This document shows, one piece after another, positions 54,395-64,000 of a DNA stretch of 64,000 nt (positions are counted from its first letter, which is position 1; the number at the start of each line of letters is the position of its first letter). The position numbers and the translations under genes were made by a program. The DNA comes from Bryobacteraceae bacterium (lineage in GTDB: Bacteria; Acidobacteriota; Terriglobia; Bryobacterales; Bryobacteraceae). The notes under the pieces are model-generated. The model had not been told where the DNA came from. It saw only the letters and a list, made by a program, of their open reading frames with translations, and searched no databases. The stretch spans positions 62,001-126,000 of the forward strand of contig JAHCHE010000017.1 of assembly GCA_026129905.1 (NCBI GenBank), read 5' to 3'.

Positions 54395-55236
54395 AATTCG
54401 GCGTCAACAGCTTGATATGGACCGCGGGTTTCGATGCCGGTCACCTGTCGCTACTCCCCCAAGTGAAGAAAATGGGCTTTGACGGCATCGAAATCGCGCG
54501 GTTCGATTTCGCCGGATTTCCAGCGGCCGCGATCCGCGAGGCGCTCGACGAGAACGGCCTCGAGTGTACGTTCTGCTCGGCGCTGACCGGGTCGATGAGC
54601 ATGGTGAGCGAAGAGGCTTCGGTCCGGCGGGAAGCGCGCGACTTTCTGCGGCGCGGCATCGAGACGGCGGGCGAACTCGGCGCCAAGGTCTTCATGGGCC
54701 CCTTCTGCGCTCCGGTTGGGCAACTGTTCGGCCGGCGGCGGACCGAGGACGAATGGAAGCGGGCGGTGGAAGGCCTACAGTCGCTGGGCGACGCGCTGGA
54801 GGCGAGCGACGTCACGCTCACCCTGGAGCCGCTGAACCGGTTCGAGACGTATTTCCTGAACACCGCCGCCGACGGCGCCCGGCTCTGCGACGACGTGGCG
54901 CATCCGAAGATCGGCGTTGCGTTCGACACGTTCCACGGCAACATCGAAGAGAAGAACCTCGGCGGCGCCATCCGGGCGTTGGGCAGGCATCTGAGGCATG
55001 TCCACGCCTGCGAGAACGACCGGGGCGTCCCGGGCAGCGGCCACGTGGAATGGCGCGAGGTGGGAGCGGCCTTGCGGGAAACGGGCTACGACGGCTGGGT
55101 GGTGATCGAGAGCTTCGGCTCGAACATCCCGGAAATCGCCGCCGCCGCATGCATCTGGCGGGACCTGGCGCCTTCGTCGGAGGCGATCGCCGCCGATGGA
55201 GTGAAGTTCCTGCGGAAGCAACTGGCCGATAGCTGA
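54391..55236 (+). CDS. D-tagatose/D-psicose 3-epimerase-like protein
   Basis: The 281-residue TIM-barrel protein matches the DTE/DPE group. Four metal ligands are visible: Glu146 in LEPLN, Asp179 in AFDTFH, His205 in HVHACEN and Glu240 in VVIESF. The motif FHGNIEEKNL also matches the psicose epimerases. It should epimerise ketohexoses or related sugars at C3. It has no signal peptide. The start is GTG 54391, overlapping the cupin stop as GTGA; the longer frame upstream is a shadow. Together with the cupin gene it forms a two-gene sugar-interconversion operon. Confidence 0.85.
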   Translation: MKFGVNSLIWTAGFDAGHLSLLPQVKKMGFDGIEIARFDFAGFPAAAIREALDENGLECTFCSALTGSMSMVSEEASVRREARDFLRRGIETAGELGAKVFMGPFCAPVGQLFGRRRTEDEWKRAVEGLQSLGDALEASDVTLTLEPLNRFETYFLNTAADGARLCDDVAHPKIGVAFDTFHGNIEEKNLGGAIRALGRHLRHVHACENDRGVPGSGHVEWREVGAALRETGYDGWVVIESFGSNIPEIAAAACIWRDLAPSSEAIAADGVKFLRKQLADS

Positions 55237-55239
55237 ACG

Positions 55240-56607
55240 TTACGACGCGTCCGGCTCGTGGCCGGGCAGATCGAGGGTGGCGATTCCGTGCTGGATGCCG
55301 GCGTAGGGATAGACCGCCACGCTCACGGAATCGCCCTTGTGCGTCTTCTTGAGCGCCTGAATCACGTCGTCCCACCTCCGCATTCCGACCGCTTCCGGCG
55401 GGAAATAGGGATGGTCGAGCTCGCGGGCCTGTAAGTACTCCGAGTACAGGAGCACCTGGCTCGCTTCCGGGTAGCGCCGTTTGCGGGTGTCCCGCTGGCC
55501 GAAGTAGGAGCCGCCTTTGTTGAAGCCGGCTTCGTCCAGGTAATGCCAGACGTACTCGCCCATCGGGTTCTGATTGACGACGACGACGCTGCCGCCGCTC
55601 TTCAAGCCTCGATTCCCCCAGCCGAAGTGCTCGTGCAACTGCGCGCCCTTGGGATACGCGTTCACCACGATGACGTCGGCATTCGTCGCGTACTCGGTGG
55701 CGAGGTGGCTCACCGCGTAGCGGGCGGCCTGGTGGTGGGCTTTGACGACGTCGCCCGCCACGACGTGAACCGCTTGCCGCTCGTGCCCGTAGACGCACTG
55801 GACGGTGAAGTCGACGCCGATGCGGCGCGCCGCTTCGATCATGTCCTGCCGCTGCTCGTTGTCCCAGAGATAGAAGATCGGAACGCCGTTGGCGTCCGCG
55901 CGCGGCTTGCGCGCCCGCTTGATCTCCTGGTGCATGTAGCGGATGGCCTTCATCGACGAGATGCCAGGCAAAATCGCCTTGGGGCCGCCGCCGTAGCCCG
56001 GCGTGCCGTGCGCCTTCAGTCCGCTGATGGTGATCTTGACGTCGGCCTTGTAGTAATAGACGTTGGCCGCCAAATGGTTGCCCGCTTTCGAGACGCCCAG
56101 GTCCGCGTGATTCTCCCAGATGTTGTGATTGATCCAGGGATGGCGGGCCACGGTTTCCTGGCCGAGCTTCTTGGCCACCTCGAGTCCGTTCATCTGGTAG
56201 TGGCAACCGTAGGCGGTAACAAAGAGGATGTTCTCGTCCTTGAGACCGGCGGCGCGCAGCTCGTCCACAACATGCGGCGCGATCAGGTAGGTTGGCGTCG
56301 GCCGCGTGAGGTCGTCGAACGCAATGGCCGCCGTCTTCTTTCCCGCCGCGATCTCCTGGAGCCGCGTTGCGCCCACCGGGTTATGGATCGCCGCGCGGAT
56401 CTGCTCGCTGGACAAGGCCGGCGCATTGACGCCCTTCATGTCGTACCGGGTGATCTGCCAGCCCTTGGGGAACTCGAAGGTCTCGAGCTTGTCGCCAAAC
56501 CATTCGTGCGTGCGGAGGGTGACGGCGTTCGAGCCACTGCGAGGCGCGGCCGCTCCGGCGGCGGTTCCGGCCACCGCGCCGGCGAGAAATTCACGGCGTG
56601 AAGCCAA
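55240..56607 (-). CDS. Tat-exported LarA-like (lactate racemase family) protein
   Basis: The 455-residue protein starts at TTG 56607, which is well supported by AAAGGAG 7 bp upstream. A Tat leader (SRREFLAGAVAG) is followed by the LarA N-terminal DUF2088 signature DDLTRPTP (residues 98-105) and by HGTPGYGGGPKAILPG (about 200-215), the Lys-containing segment that holds the nickel-pincer cofactor in LarA. Conserved His at 136 is also in place. Export of a LarA homologue is unusual because the pincer cofactor is made in the cytoplasm; Tat export of folded holoenzyme would allow it. Substrate is unknown; relatives racemise or epimerise 2-hydroxyacids. It is convergent with the epimerase. Confidence 0.85.
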   Translation of the reverse strand: MASRREFLAGAVAGTAAGAAAPRSGSNAVTLRTHEWFGDKLETFEFPKGWQITRYDMKGVNAPALSSEQIRAAIHNPVGATRLQEIAAGKKTAAIAFDDLTRPTPTYLIAPHVVDELRAAGLKDENILFVTAYGCHYQMNGLEVAKKLGQETVARHPWINHNIWENHADLGVSKAGNHLAANVYYYKADVKITISGLKAHGTPGYGGGPKAILPGISSMKAIRYMHQEIKRARKPRADANGVPIFYLWDNEQRQDMIEAARRIGVDFTVQCVYGHERQAVHVVAGDVVKAHHQAARYAVSHLATEYATNADVIVVNAYPKGAQLHEHFGWGNRGLKSGGSVVVVNQNPMGEYVWHYLDEAGFNKGGSYFGQRDTRKRRYPEASQVLLYSEYLQARELDHPYFPPEAVGMRRWDDVIQALKKTHKGDSVSVAVYPYAGIQHGIATLDLPGHEPDAS

Positions 56608-56697
56608 GGCGAATCTCCTTTCCGAAACTGGAACTTGCCGTCCATTTTATAGCTTTTGACGCCGGCAATCCTGTCGTAGCCTGGAAAGAGAGGAGCA

Positions 56698-59040
<2,343 letters not shown>

Positions 59041-59049
59041 CAGAAGTTC

Positions 59050-59075
59050 TCAGCCGTCAGCGCTCAGCGTTCAGC
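59050..59075. repeat. heptad TCAGC array, four copies
   Basis: TCAGC occurs at 59050, 59057, 59064 and 59071, an exact 7-bp period, between the copA stop and the convergent Gfo gene stop. It is followed by a T-run (59076-59080). It matches the array at 39389-39464. Confidence 0.75.
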
Positions 59076-59101
59076 TTTTTGGATTTCGCTCCGGGATCGG
59101 T

Positions 59102-60202
59102 TCAAATAGCCGCGCTCGATTGTCCGAGCCACAAATCGATGGGCTTCTTGACGCCGCGGGGGCGATACGGCAGCGCCATCTTCGCGCCGCAGCCGGCCGA
59201 AGCGTAGCCGGCGTAGAGCGCCTCCATCACCACCAGGCCGTCCTCGCCGGTGGCGATCGGCTGCTCCTTTCCGCGGACGCAGCGCGCGAAGTGGCGCATC
59301 TCCTGAGGGAAACCGTAGTTCCAGAGTTCCTCGAAGACCGGGTAGCTCCAGCCTTTGGTGCTGGGGGCCTTTTCCACCGCGTAACCGTAGCCGGCCTCGC
59401 TGTACGTGGGCAGCGCGTTTCCCATGTGCAGATTGGCGTAGGTGAGGCCGCCGTCGCCGTGTACTTCGACGCGGTCGTCCATGCCGCCGCGGCGGGCCCA
59501 ACTGTTTTCCACCAGCCCGGCGGCGCCGCCGTCGAATTCGATCACGCAGATGGAATTGTCCTCGCCGCGCGTCTTGTCGGCGTGAACGTAGGTTCCCATC
59601 TGGCAGTAGACGCTCTGAATGGCGGGACGGTTGAGAAACCAGTAGCAGAACGCGATGCCGTGGCAGCCCATGTCCATGAACACGCCGCCGCCGGATTTCT
59701 CGACGTCCCAGAACCAGGAGCTGTGCGGGCCGAAGTGCTTCTCGCTCTGCTTGACCAGGTAGACTTTGCCGAACGCGCCCTGGTCCGCCATTTCCTTGGC
59801 TTTGACGTATTTGGGCGTAAAGAAAAGCTCCTCGGCGTACAGCAGCAAGACGCCCTGCTTGCGGCAGGCGCCGATCATCTCCTCGGCTTCCTCCAGCGTC
59901 ATCGCCAGCGGCTTCTCGCAAACCACGTGCTTTCCGGCGCGCGCGGCGTCCACGGTCATCCGGCAGTGCAGTCGATTCGGCGCGGCGATGGTGACCATCT
60001 CGATATCGGGCTCGCGCAGCATCTCCTGGTAGCTGGTGAATACGCGCGGGATGCCGTAGCGGGAGGCCAGCGCCTGCGCGTTGCCGGGCGTCGGCGACGC
60101 GACCGCGACCACTTCCGCCTCTTCCGGAGCGATCTGAAAGGAAGCGGCGTGAATATCCGCTTCAAATTGTGAACCGATAATTCCGACTTTTACCTTGTTC
60201 AT
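59102..60202 (-). CDS. Gfo/Idh/MocA-family oxidoreductase
   Basis: The 366-residue protein has the family Rossmann motif VKVGIIGSQFEADIHA, the conserved CEKPLAMT (about residue 95-102) and the catalytic-lysine region. The second domain contains DMGCHGIAFCYWFL, the typical GxHxxD-like motif. It should use NAD(P) to oxidise or reduce a sugar or cyclitol. No signal is visible. It starts only 2 bp after the stop of the next Gfo gene, and both follow the ThuA gene in one operon. Substrate is not assigned. Confidence 0.9.
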   Translation of the reverse strand: MNKVKVGIIGSQFEADIHAASFQIAPEEAEVVAVASPTPGNAQALASRYGIPRVFTSYQEMLREPDIEMVTIAAPNRLHCRMTVDAARAGKHVVCEKPLAMTLEEAEEMIGACRKQGVLLLYAEELFFTPKYVKAKEMADQGAFGKVYLVKQSEKHFGPHSSWFWDVEKSGGGVFMDMGCHGIAFCYWFLNRPAIQSVYCQMGTYVHADKTRGEDNSICVIEFDGGAAGLVENSWARRGGMDDRVEVHGDGGLTYANLHMGNALPTYSEAGYGYAVEKAPSTKGWSYPVFEELWNYGFPQEMRHFARCVRGKEQPIATGEDGLVVMEALYAGYASAGCGAKMALPYRPRGVKKPIDLWLGQSSAAI

Positions 60203-60204
60203 GG

Positions 60205-61479
60205 CTACAGCAGCGTTGTCTCTCCGGGCGTAAATACAGGGTAAATTCCGTCGTTATCCGGCTTGACCGGGGCTTCCGCGTCGATCCGCACATCCTCGGC
60301 GCGCGGCGGAAAATAATAGTCCGACGCCATGAGCTGTTCCCAGGTAATCTGCTTTCCGGTATAGCAGGAGAACTGGCCCATGATTACCGTCGCCGTGCTC
60401 GGGACCATGTAATCGCCGTTGTTCAGCGGTTTGCCCTCTCGAATCGCGGTGAACAGCGCGACGTGCTCCAAGTCGTAGGCGTTGCCCTTGGATTTGGTCC
60501 CCGGGTGCTGCCAGTTGGTTTCGCCTTCAATCCGCAATTGCAGCAGGTCGCACCTGCCTTTTGTCCCGATAAGGAAGCTGGAATTCTCGTTATAGCAGTT
60601 GTCGATGGTGCGACAGAAGGCGTACACGCGCACGCCGCGGGGGAACTCGAATACCACCGCGTGATGATCGAAGACGTTGCCGTAGATTTCGCCGCGCAGC
60701 GTAGAGCGGCCGCCCATGCCCCAGGCCTTCAGCGGCGTCTGCTCGCGCAGGGCCCACCGCGAGCGGTCGAGGTTGTGGATCAGCGTCTGCGGCACGTCGT
60801 CGCCAGACAGCCAGTTGAAGTGATATTGGTTGCTGCCCTGATACTGGATCTCGGTCATGCCGGGCCGCCGCGGGTAGAGCACGTAGGGCGGGCGGAGCCA
60901 TGTTTCCTGAATGGCGACAATCTCGCCGATGGCGCCGTCGTGGACGCGCTGCATCGTTTCCTGGTAGCCCGGATGGTAGCGGCTCTGGAGGCCGGAGACC
61001 ACGCACAGCCCCTTCCGTTTCGCCAGGTCGCAGGCCGCGCGCACCATCTTGAGACCCGCCGGATCCACCGCGTGGGGCTTTTCGACAAAGACGTGCTTGC
61101 CCGCCTCGATGGCGGCCTTCAGGTGCAGCGGGTGGAATTTCGCCGCGTTGGCGATCAGGACGACGTCGGCGCTCTCGATCACCCGCTTGTAGGCGTCGAA
61201 GCCGTGAAAGCAGCGGGAATCGTCCACCGCCACCTGGTCCGGGTACTTCAGTTTGAGCGCGGTGCGCTTCTCCTGCACGCGGTCCAGCAGCAGATCGCCC
61301 ATGGCGGCCAGGCGAATGTCCTTGCCGGCGTTCATCGCGTTCATCGCGGCGGCTTCGCCCCGGCCTCCGCAGCCCACCACGCCGATCCGGATGACGTCGC
61401 TCGCCGCCACATAACCGGGAGCGGCCATCGCGGCCATGCCGGCGGACGTCATCAGAAACTCACGACGGGAGTTTTTCAT
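60205..61479 (-). CDS. Tat-exported Gfo/Idh/MocA-family oxidoreductase
   Basis: The 424-residue protein has a Tat leader (SRREFLMTSAGMAAMAAPG), then a Rossmann start (IRIGVVGCGGRGEAAAM) and the CEKP-like VEKPHAVDP motif. A LSGDDVPQTLIHNLDRSRWAL region is typical of the exported subgroup. ATG 61479 follows GAGGAG with 6 bp spacing; the longer frame upstream is a shadow. Export of an NAD(P)-binding oxidoreductase through Tat with bound cofactor is common in Acidobacteriota and Planctomycetes. It lies between the ThuA gene and a second Gfo gene in a minus-strand operon. Confidence 0.9.
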   Translation of the reverse strand: MKNSRREFLMTSAGMAAMAAPGYVAASDVIRIGVVGCGGRGEAAAMNAMNAGKDIRLAAMGDLLLDRVQEKRTALKLKYPDQVAVDDSRCFHGFDAYKRVIESADVVLIANAAKFHPLHLKAAIEAGKHVFVEKPHAVDPAGLKMVRAACDLAKRKGLCVVSGLQSRYHPGYQETMQRVHDGAIGEIVAIQETWLRPPYVLYPRRPGMTEIQYQGSNQYHFNWLSGDDVPQTLIHNLDRSRWALREQTPLKAWGMGGRSTLRGEIYGNVFDHHAVVFEFPRGVRVYAFCRTIDNCYNENSSFLIGTKGRCDLLQLRIEGETNWQHPGTKSKGNAYDLEHVALFTAIREGKPLNNGDYMVPSTATVIMGQFSCYTGKQITWEQLMASDYYFPPRAEDVRIDAEAPVKPDNDGIYPVFTPGETTLL

Positions 61480-61547
61480 GTGCTTCTCCTCAACAGCCCA
61501 ACGTAAGTAGGATACGCCGTCCGGAGGCGCCGGTTTGACCGGCGGGG

Positions 61548-62540
61548 TCACTTGCGGAAATCCGACAGCTTCAAACCCTGCTTGTGCTTGCCGATGCCGA
61601 TCGGGTTGGGCTTGTAGGGGCCGTCGGGTTCGACGTCGCCGCGGGCCGGGATGCGGCCCTCCAGGCCCATCGCCCAATAGCACGCGTTCACCACCATGCG
61701 CCGGAACTCTTCGTTCCTGAAATCGTTGGCGTGACCCATGGTGGTAGTGAAGATCCGCGATTTCCTGCCCGATGCGCCAGCGTAGGACTTCGTCCAGGCG
61801 ACCGGCATGAGCTTCTTTTCCGTGTTCGGCGGCGAGCCGGGCGTCATGCCTCGCAACACCTGGCCCAGGACCAGCGGGACGCTGTCGCCGGCCAGCGTCG
61901 TGATCTCGTAGACGTCGGATTCGCCCCAGATTTCGGAGACGCCCTTCAGGATGGGATGGTCCTCCATACCGGGGGCGACCACGCCGCGCGTGCTTTCCTT
62001 CTCGTGAATGCCGTGGTGACTGACCCAGGTCTCGCCGAGCACCTGGCGGCCGTAACCCCCGTCCGCGCTTTTCCAGTGGTACTTCGCGTACGCGCTGCCG
62101 GGCCGCTTCTGGTAGTTGAACGGATGCGTGGACGTGCGGAGCGCGACGATTGGCCGGCCCGAGTTGGTGTAGTCGACGATCTCCTTCATCTGCTCGTCGG
62201 GTAACTCGAGGAATCGCAGAAACAGCACCACCAGGTCGGCCGTGCGAAGCGCGTCGAGACCGGGGACGTTGTCCGTGACGGAGGGGTCCACCTCGCCGCT
62301 CTTCGGATTGATCGCGAACAGCGCCGTGCATTTGAAGCCGTGGCGCCGGGCGAGGATCCGCGCGAGCATCGGGATGGCTTCTTCGGAGCGGTATTCCTGG
62401 TCACCGGCAATCAGAACGATGTGCTTCCCCTTTCCGGGTCCGCTCTCGCCTTCGTAGACGATCGGCGCGGCGGCGCACAGCGGCGGCAGGGCGAGGGCGC
62501 CCAAAACCGCGAACGTCGCAATCTTGAATCGGAGGGCCAT
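61548..62540 (-). CDS. secreted ThuA-domain protein
   Basis: The 330-residue protein starts at ATG 62540 with a signal peptide (KIATFAVLGALALPPLCAA). It then shows the ThuA (trehalose-utilisation) flavodoxin-like domain: HIVLIAGDQEYRSEEAIPMLARIL, ADLVVLFLRFLELPD and PIVALRTSTHPFNYQ. ThuA relatives adjoin Gfo dehydrogenases in disaccharide catabolism loci, as here, so it probably helps process a 3-keto sugar. The longer frame upstream is a shadow. The operon continues with two Gfo genes after a 68-bp gap. Confidence 0.87.
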   Translation of the reverse strand: MALRFKIATFAVLGALALPPLCAAAPIVYEGESGPGKGKHIVLIAGDQEYRSEEAIPMLARILARRHGFKCTALFAINPKSGEVDPSVTDNVPGLDALRTADLVVLFLRFLELPDEQMKEIVDYTNSGRPIVALRTSTHPFNYQKRPGSAYAKYHWKSADGGYGRQVLGETWVSHHGIHEKESTRGVVAPGMEDHPILKGVSEIWGESDVYEITTLAGDSVPLVLGQVLRGMTPGSPPNTEKKLMPVAWTKSYAGASGRKSRIFTTTMGHANDFRNEEFRRMVVNACYWAMGLEGRIPARGDVEPDGPYKPNPIGIGKHKQGLKLSDFRK

Positions 62541-62619
62541 CGTCCGCGTATTATATCCGCCGCCGTTCCGTGCGGGCGCGGAGGACCGAGAGGGAACAAC
62601 GCCGCCTGACGCGGCTGTC

Positions 62620-62847
62620 TCATGGGATTGCAGCGGCCAGGACAGGTGGTCTATTGGCTGGCCGCAGGCGCTCGGAGTCGAGGCCATCGCCAAGGACCTG
62701 CTCAGCCGGCGCACGGCCGCGTACGGCGCCCCCGAGAATGGACGGGTCGCCCTGGCCTTCGTCGAACACGGTGTCCGCCTCGTGGCCTAAGTCGCGCAGG
62801 TCGACCGCCAACTCGCTTGGCATGTTCTCGTCGATCTTGAACTTCAC
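62620..62847 (-). pseudogene. decayed DUF5615 PIN-like toxin
   Basis: The first 33 residues from GTG 62847 (MKFKIDENMPSELAVDLRDLG) match the N-terminus of DUF5615 PIN-like toxins, including the Asp-Glu pair. After FDEGQGDPSIL the sequence loses the family pattern and continues as Arg/Pro-rich residues, with the expected LLTLDxDF element absent. Overlap with the upstream antitoxin is GTGA, the normal arrangement. The gene therefore looks truncated or frameshifted in its second half. Confidence 0.65.
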
Positions 62848-63088
62848 GATGCCCGGAGCGGAAGCAAGCGCTCTTCATGCGCCAATTCCGCCGCCTCGGC
62901 CAACGACGCCTGAATGTGCTCCGGCCTCAGCGCCGGATAGCTTGCCAAGATCGCTTCTGCCGTGGAACCCTCGCCGAGGCTGTCGAGGATAACCGTGTAA
63001 CCGTGACCGGAATCCTGGTCCCTTTCGCGCAAAGCTCGCCTCCACAGATCTACGGGTCACGGCGCAGGTGTTCCTGCCAATCCACCAT
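62844..63088 (-). pseudogene. decayed DUF433 antitoxin
   Basis: From ATG 63088 the frame reads MVDWQEHLRRDP, stop (TAG), then ICGGELCAKGTRIPVTV, the DUF433 N-terminal pattern. After that an 8-bp tandem duplication (62990-63005) shifts the frame; deleting one copy restores VILDSLGEGSTAEAILASYP and the DUF433 C-terminus. So one internal stop codon and one duplication disrupt an otherwise recognisable antitoxin gene. It overlaps the DUF5615 toxin by GTGA. Confidence 0.7.
62990..63005. repeat. 8-bp tandem duplication inside the DUF433 pseudogene
   Basis: TAACCGTG occurs twice in direct succession (62990-62997 and 62998-63005). The 8-bp insertion is not a multiple of three and breaks the frame. 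Removing one copy restores the family sequence. Confidence 0.85.
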
Positions 63089-63208
63089 ATTGTACGGAGG
63101 AATCGAGACGCTCCAAAACCATGGTCGTGTCCGGATGGCCGACAACTCGACAGGCAACGCCGCAGTCACTCGACATCGCGCCGCTGATCGCGGGTAATCG
63201 CCCCGAGT

Positions 63209-64000
63209 TCAGGGCCGCGGTTCGACCGGTCGTGCCACGAAGCGAATCGTCCAGCCGCCCGACGGCATCTCATCTCGATGTACCGTGCCTTCGTGCGTGA
63301 ACTCGTCGAAGACGAAGGGCACACCTTCAGAGCTGAACGGGTCCGGTCCATCCACAACGTGGAAGTGGAGGTGGGCTGCGTAAGAGGCCGAGTTGCCAAC
63401 GCGCGCGATCACCTGGCCGCGGCGGACACGCTCGCCTTGTTTAACCCGGAGCGAGCCCGATTGCAGATGGGCATAGACAGCCCAGTGCTGTTGGCCAAGG
63501 TCGAGAACAACCACATTGCCTCCCAAGGTTTCTTTCGTGATCGGATGAGGCGGGGCGATTTCGTAGGGTGCGGCATCGGGCAAACCGTCGCGGGCCATGG
63601 TCACCGTCGCATCTGCTACTGCCAGGACATCGGCGCCATAGCTTGGGCTGCTCGCAAGCTGACGCGGGTCACCTCGCTCGAAATCAGCCGACCCGGGTAC
63701 GCGCTGTGAGAAGTCGAAGGCAAAGCGCTGGGCGATCGCGAACCGGCCATCCATCGGGATAATGGCGGCGCGATGGTGGAGACTGCTATCGGGCCCGGCG
63801 CCAGCCCACCAGTCACCGCCCTGTAGGGGCGGTCCGATCCGTACAGGGTTACGAGTGACGGGGACTGCCTGCGTCGCCAGCGTTGAACTCCGGCCAGCCG
63901 AGTTGAATGTCAAACGGTGCCGCAGTACGTCCGGCGGCGGAGTAGTCATGGTGAGGCCGATCAGCACGACCCCGCTCTTAGTGGGTGGAATCGAAACTCC
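63209..64000 (-). CDS. M23-family peptidase-like protein, 5' end cut by window edge
   Basis: The frame is open to base 64000, so the N-terminus lies outside the window; 263 residues are visible. The C-terminal M23 (lysostaphin/gametolysin) domain shows GNVVVLDLGQQHWAVYAHLQ, VRRGQVIARVGNSA and the ligand motif HLHFHVVDG. The first zinc ligand, normally His in HxGxD, appears to be Arg in RFAFDF. The N-terminal visible part is beta-rich and contains no recognisable domain. Because the usual ligand is missing, hydrolysis of peptidoglycan is not assured. It lies 120 bp beyond the decayed antitoxin pair. Confidence 0.75.
   Translation of the reverse strand, partial: GVSIPPTKSGVVLIGLTMTTPPPDVLRHRLTFNSAGRSSTLATQAVPVTRNPVRIGPPLQGGDWWAGAGPDSSLHHRAAIIPMDGRFAIAQRFAFDFSQRVPGSADFERGDPRQLASSPSYGADVLAVADATVTMARDGLPDAAPYEIAPPHPITKETLGGNVVVLDLGQQHWAVYAHLQSGSLRVKQGERVRRGQVIARVGNSASYAAHLHFHVVDGPDPFSSEGVPFVFDEFTHEGTVHRDEMPSGGWTIRFVARPVEPRP

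Noticed and set aside
60463-61506. 347-codon plus-strand frame over the exported Gfo gene
   Set aside because: No family pattern; antisense to a certain gene.

Overview
The window is strongly G+C-rich bacterial chromosome with short intergenic gaps and many ATGA/GTGA stop-start overlaps. It most resembles a soil Acidobacteriota of the Solibacter/Bryobacter type. The evidence is the C-terminal TIGR03437-type repeat domain at 4184-6643, a giant Oar-like TonB-dependent receptor, several Tat-leader Gfo/Idh/MocA and xylose-isomerase-like proteins, a DUF1501 protein and a GH95 fucosidase. This assignment is inference from gene families; no rRNA or tRNA gene is present to test it.

Layout: (1) 1-4091 + strand: a Gfo/Idh/MocA oxidoreductase (cut by the left edge), purU, a secreted polysaccharide deacetylase and a serine hydrolase. 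(2) 4122-6643: a good sigma70 promoter and a secreted TIGR03437 protein. (3) 6690-11302: an unrecognised protein, a Tat amidohydrolase and a divergent GH95 enzyme. (4) 11349-16577 minus strand: CarD-like regulator with a near-consensus promoter, then a two-gene unit of a zinc-ribbon/low-complexity/one-TM protein and a TPR protein. (5) 16705-20573: a frameshifted epimerase and a GGDEF-related pair. (6) 20669-26165: uvrA, an unknown protein, a CPBP protease and mtnA, tightly coupled and closed by a strong terminator lying inside the 5' end of the next (PAP2-like) frame. (7) 27115-33310: FmdB zinc ribbon, an S41-family protein lacking its catalytic Ser and Lys, a small secreted protein, M3 peptidase, proC and an epimerase. 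(8) 33432-40969 minus: two-component system, secreted ankyrin protein, double-PDZ protein, DUF4097-like protein, HEAT-containing anti-sigma factor and ECF sigma factor. (9) 41090-48754: DUF5666-like protein, PPK2, matrixin-like protease plus PQQ propeller, YkgJ, RraA, a possible secreted kinase-like protein, DUF1501 and a VapBC pair. (10) 49067-62540: frameshifted TonB receptor, cupin plus 3-epimerase operon, Tat-exported LarA-like protein, copper P-type ATPase, and a ThuA-Gfo-Gfo operon. (11) 62620-64000: a decayed DUF433/DUF5615 toxin-antitoxin pair and an M23 protein cut by the right edge.

Much of the content fits a heterotroph that degrades complex carbohydrate outside the cytoplasm (GH95, deacetylase, TonB receptor, epimerases, Gfo dehydrogenases, ThuA) and that senses envelope state (ECF/anti-sigma, two-component system, PDZ and ankyrin proteins). 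No phage, insertion sequence or CRISPR array was seen. The most notable signals are the catalytically substituted S41 protein, the intragenic terminator at 26244-26270, the toxin-antitoxin pair disrupted by an 8-bp tandem duplication, the heptad GCTGA repeats between genes, and several large secreted proteins of unknown role.
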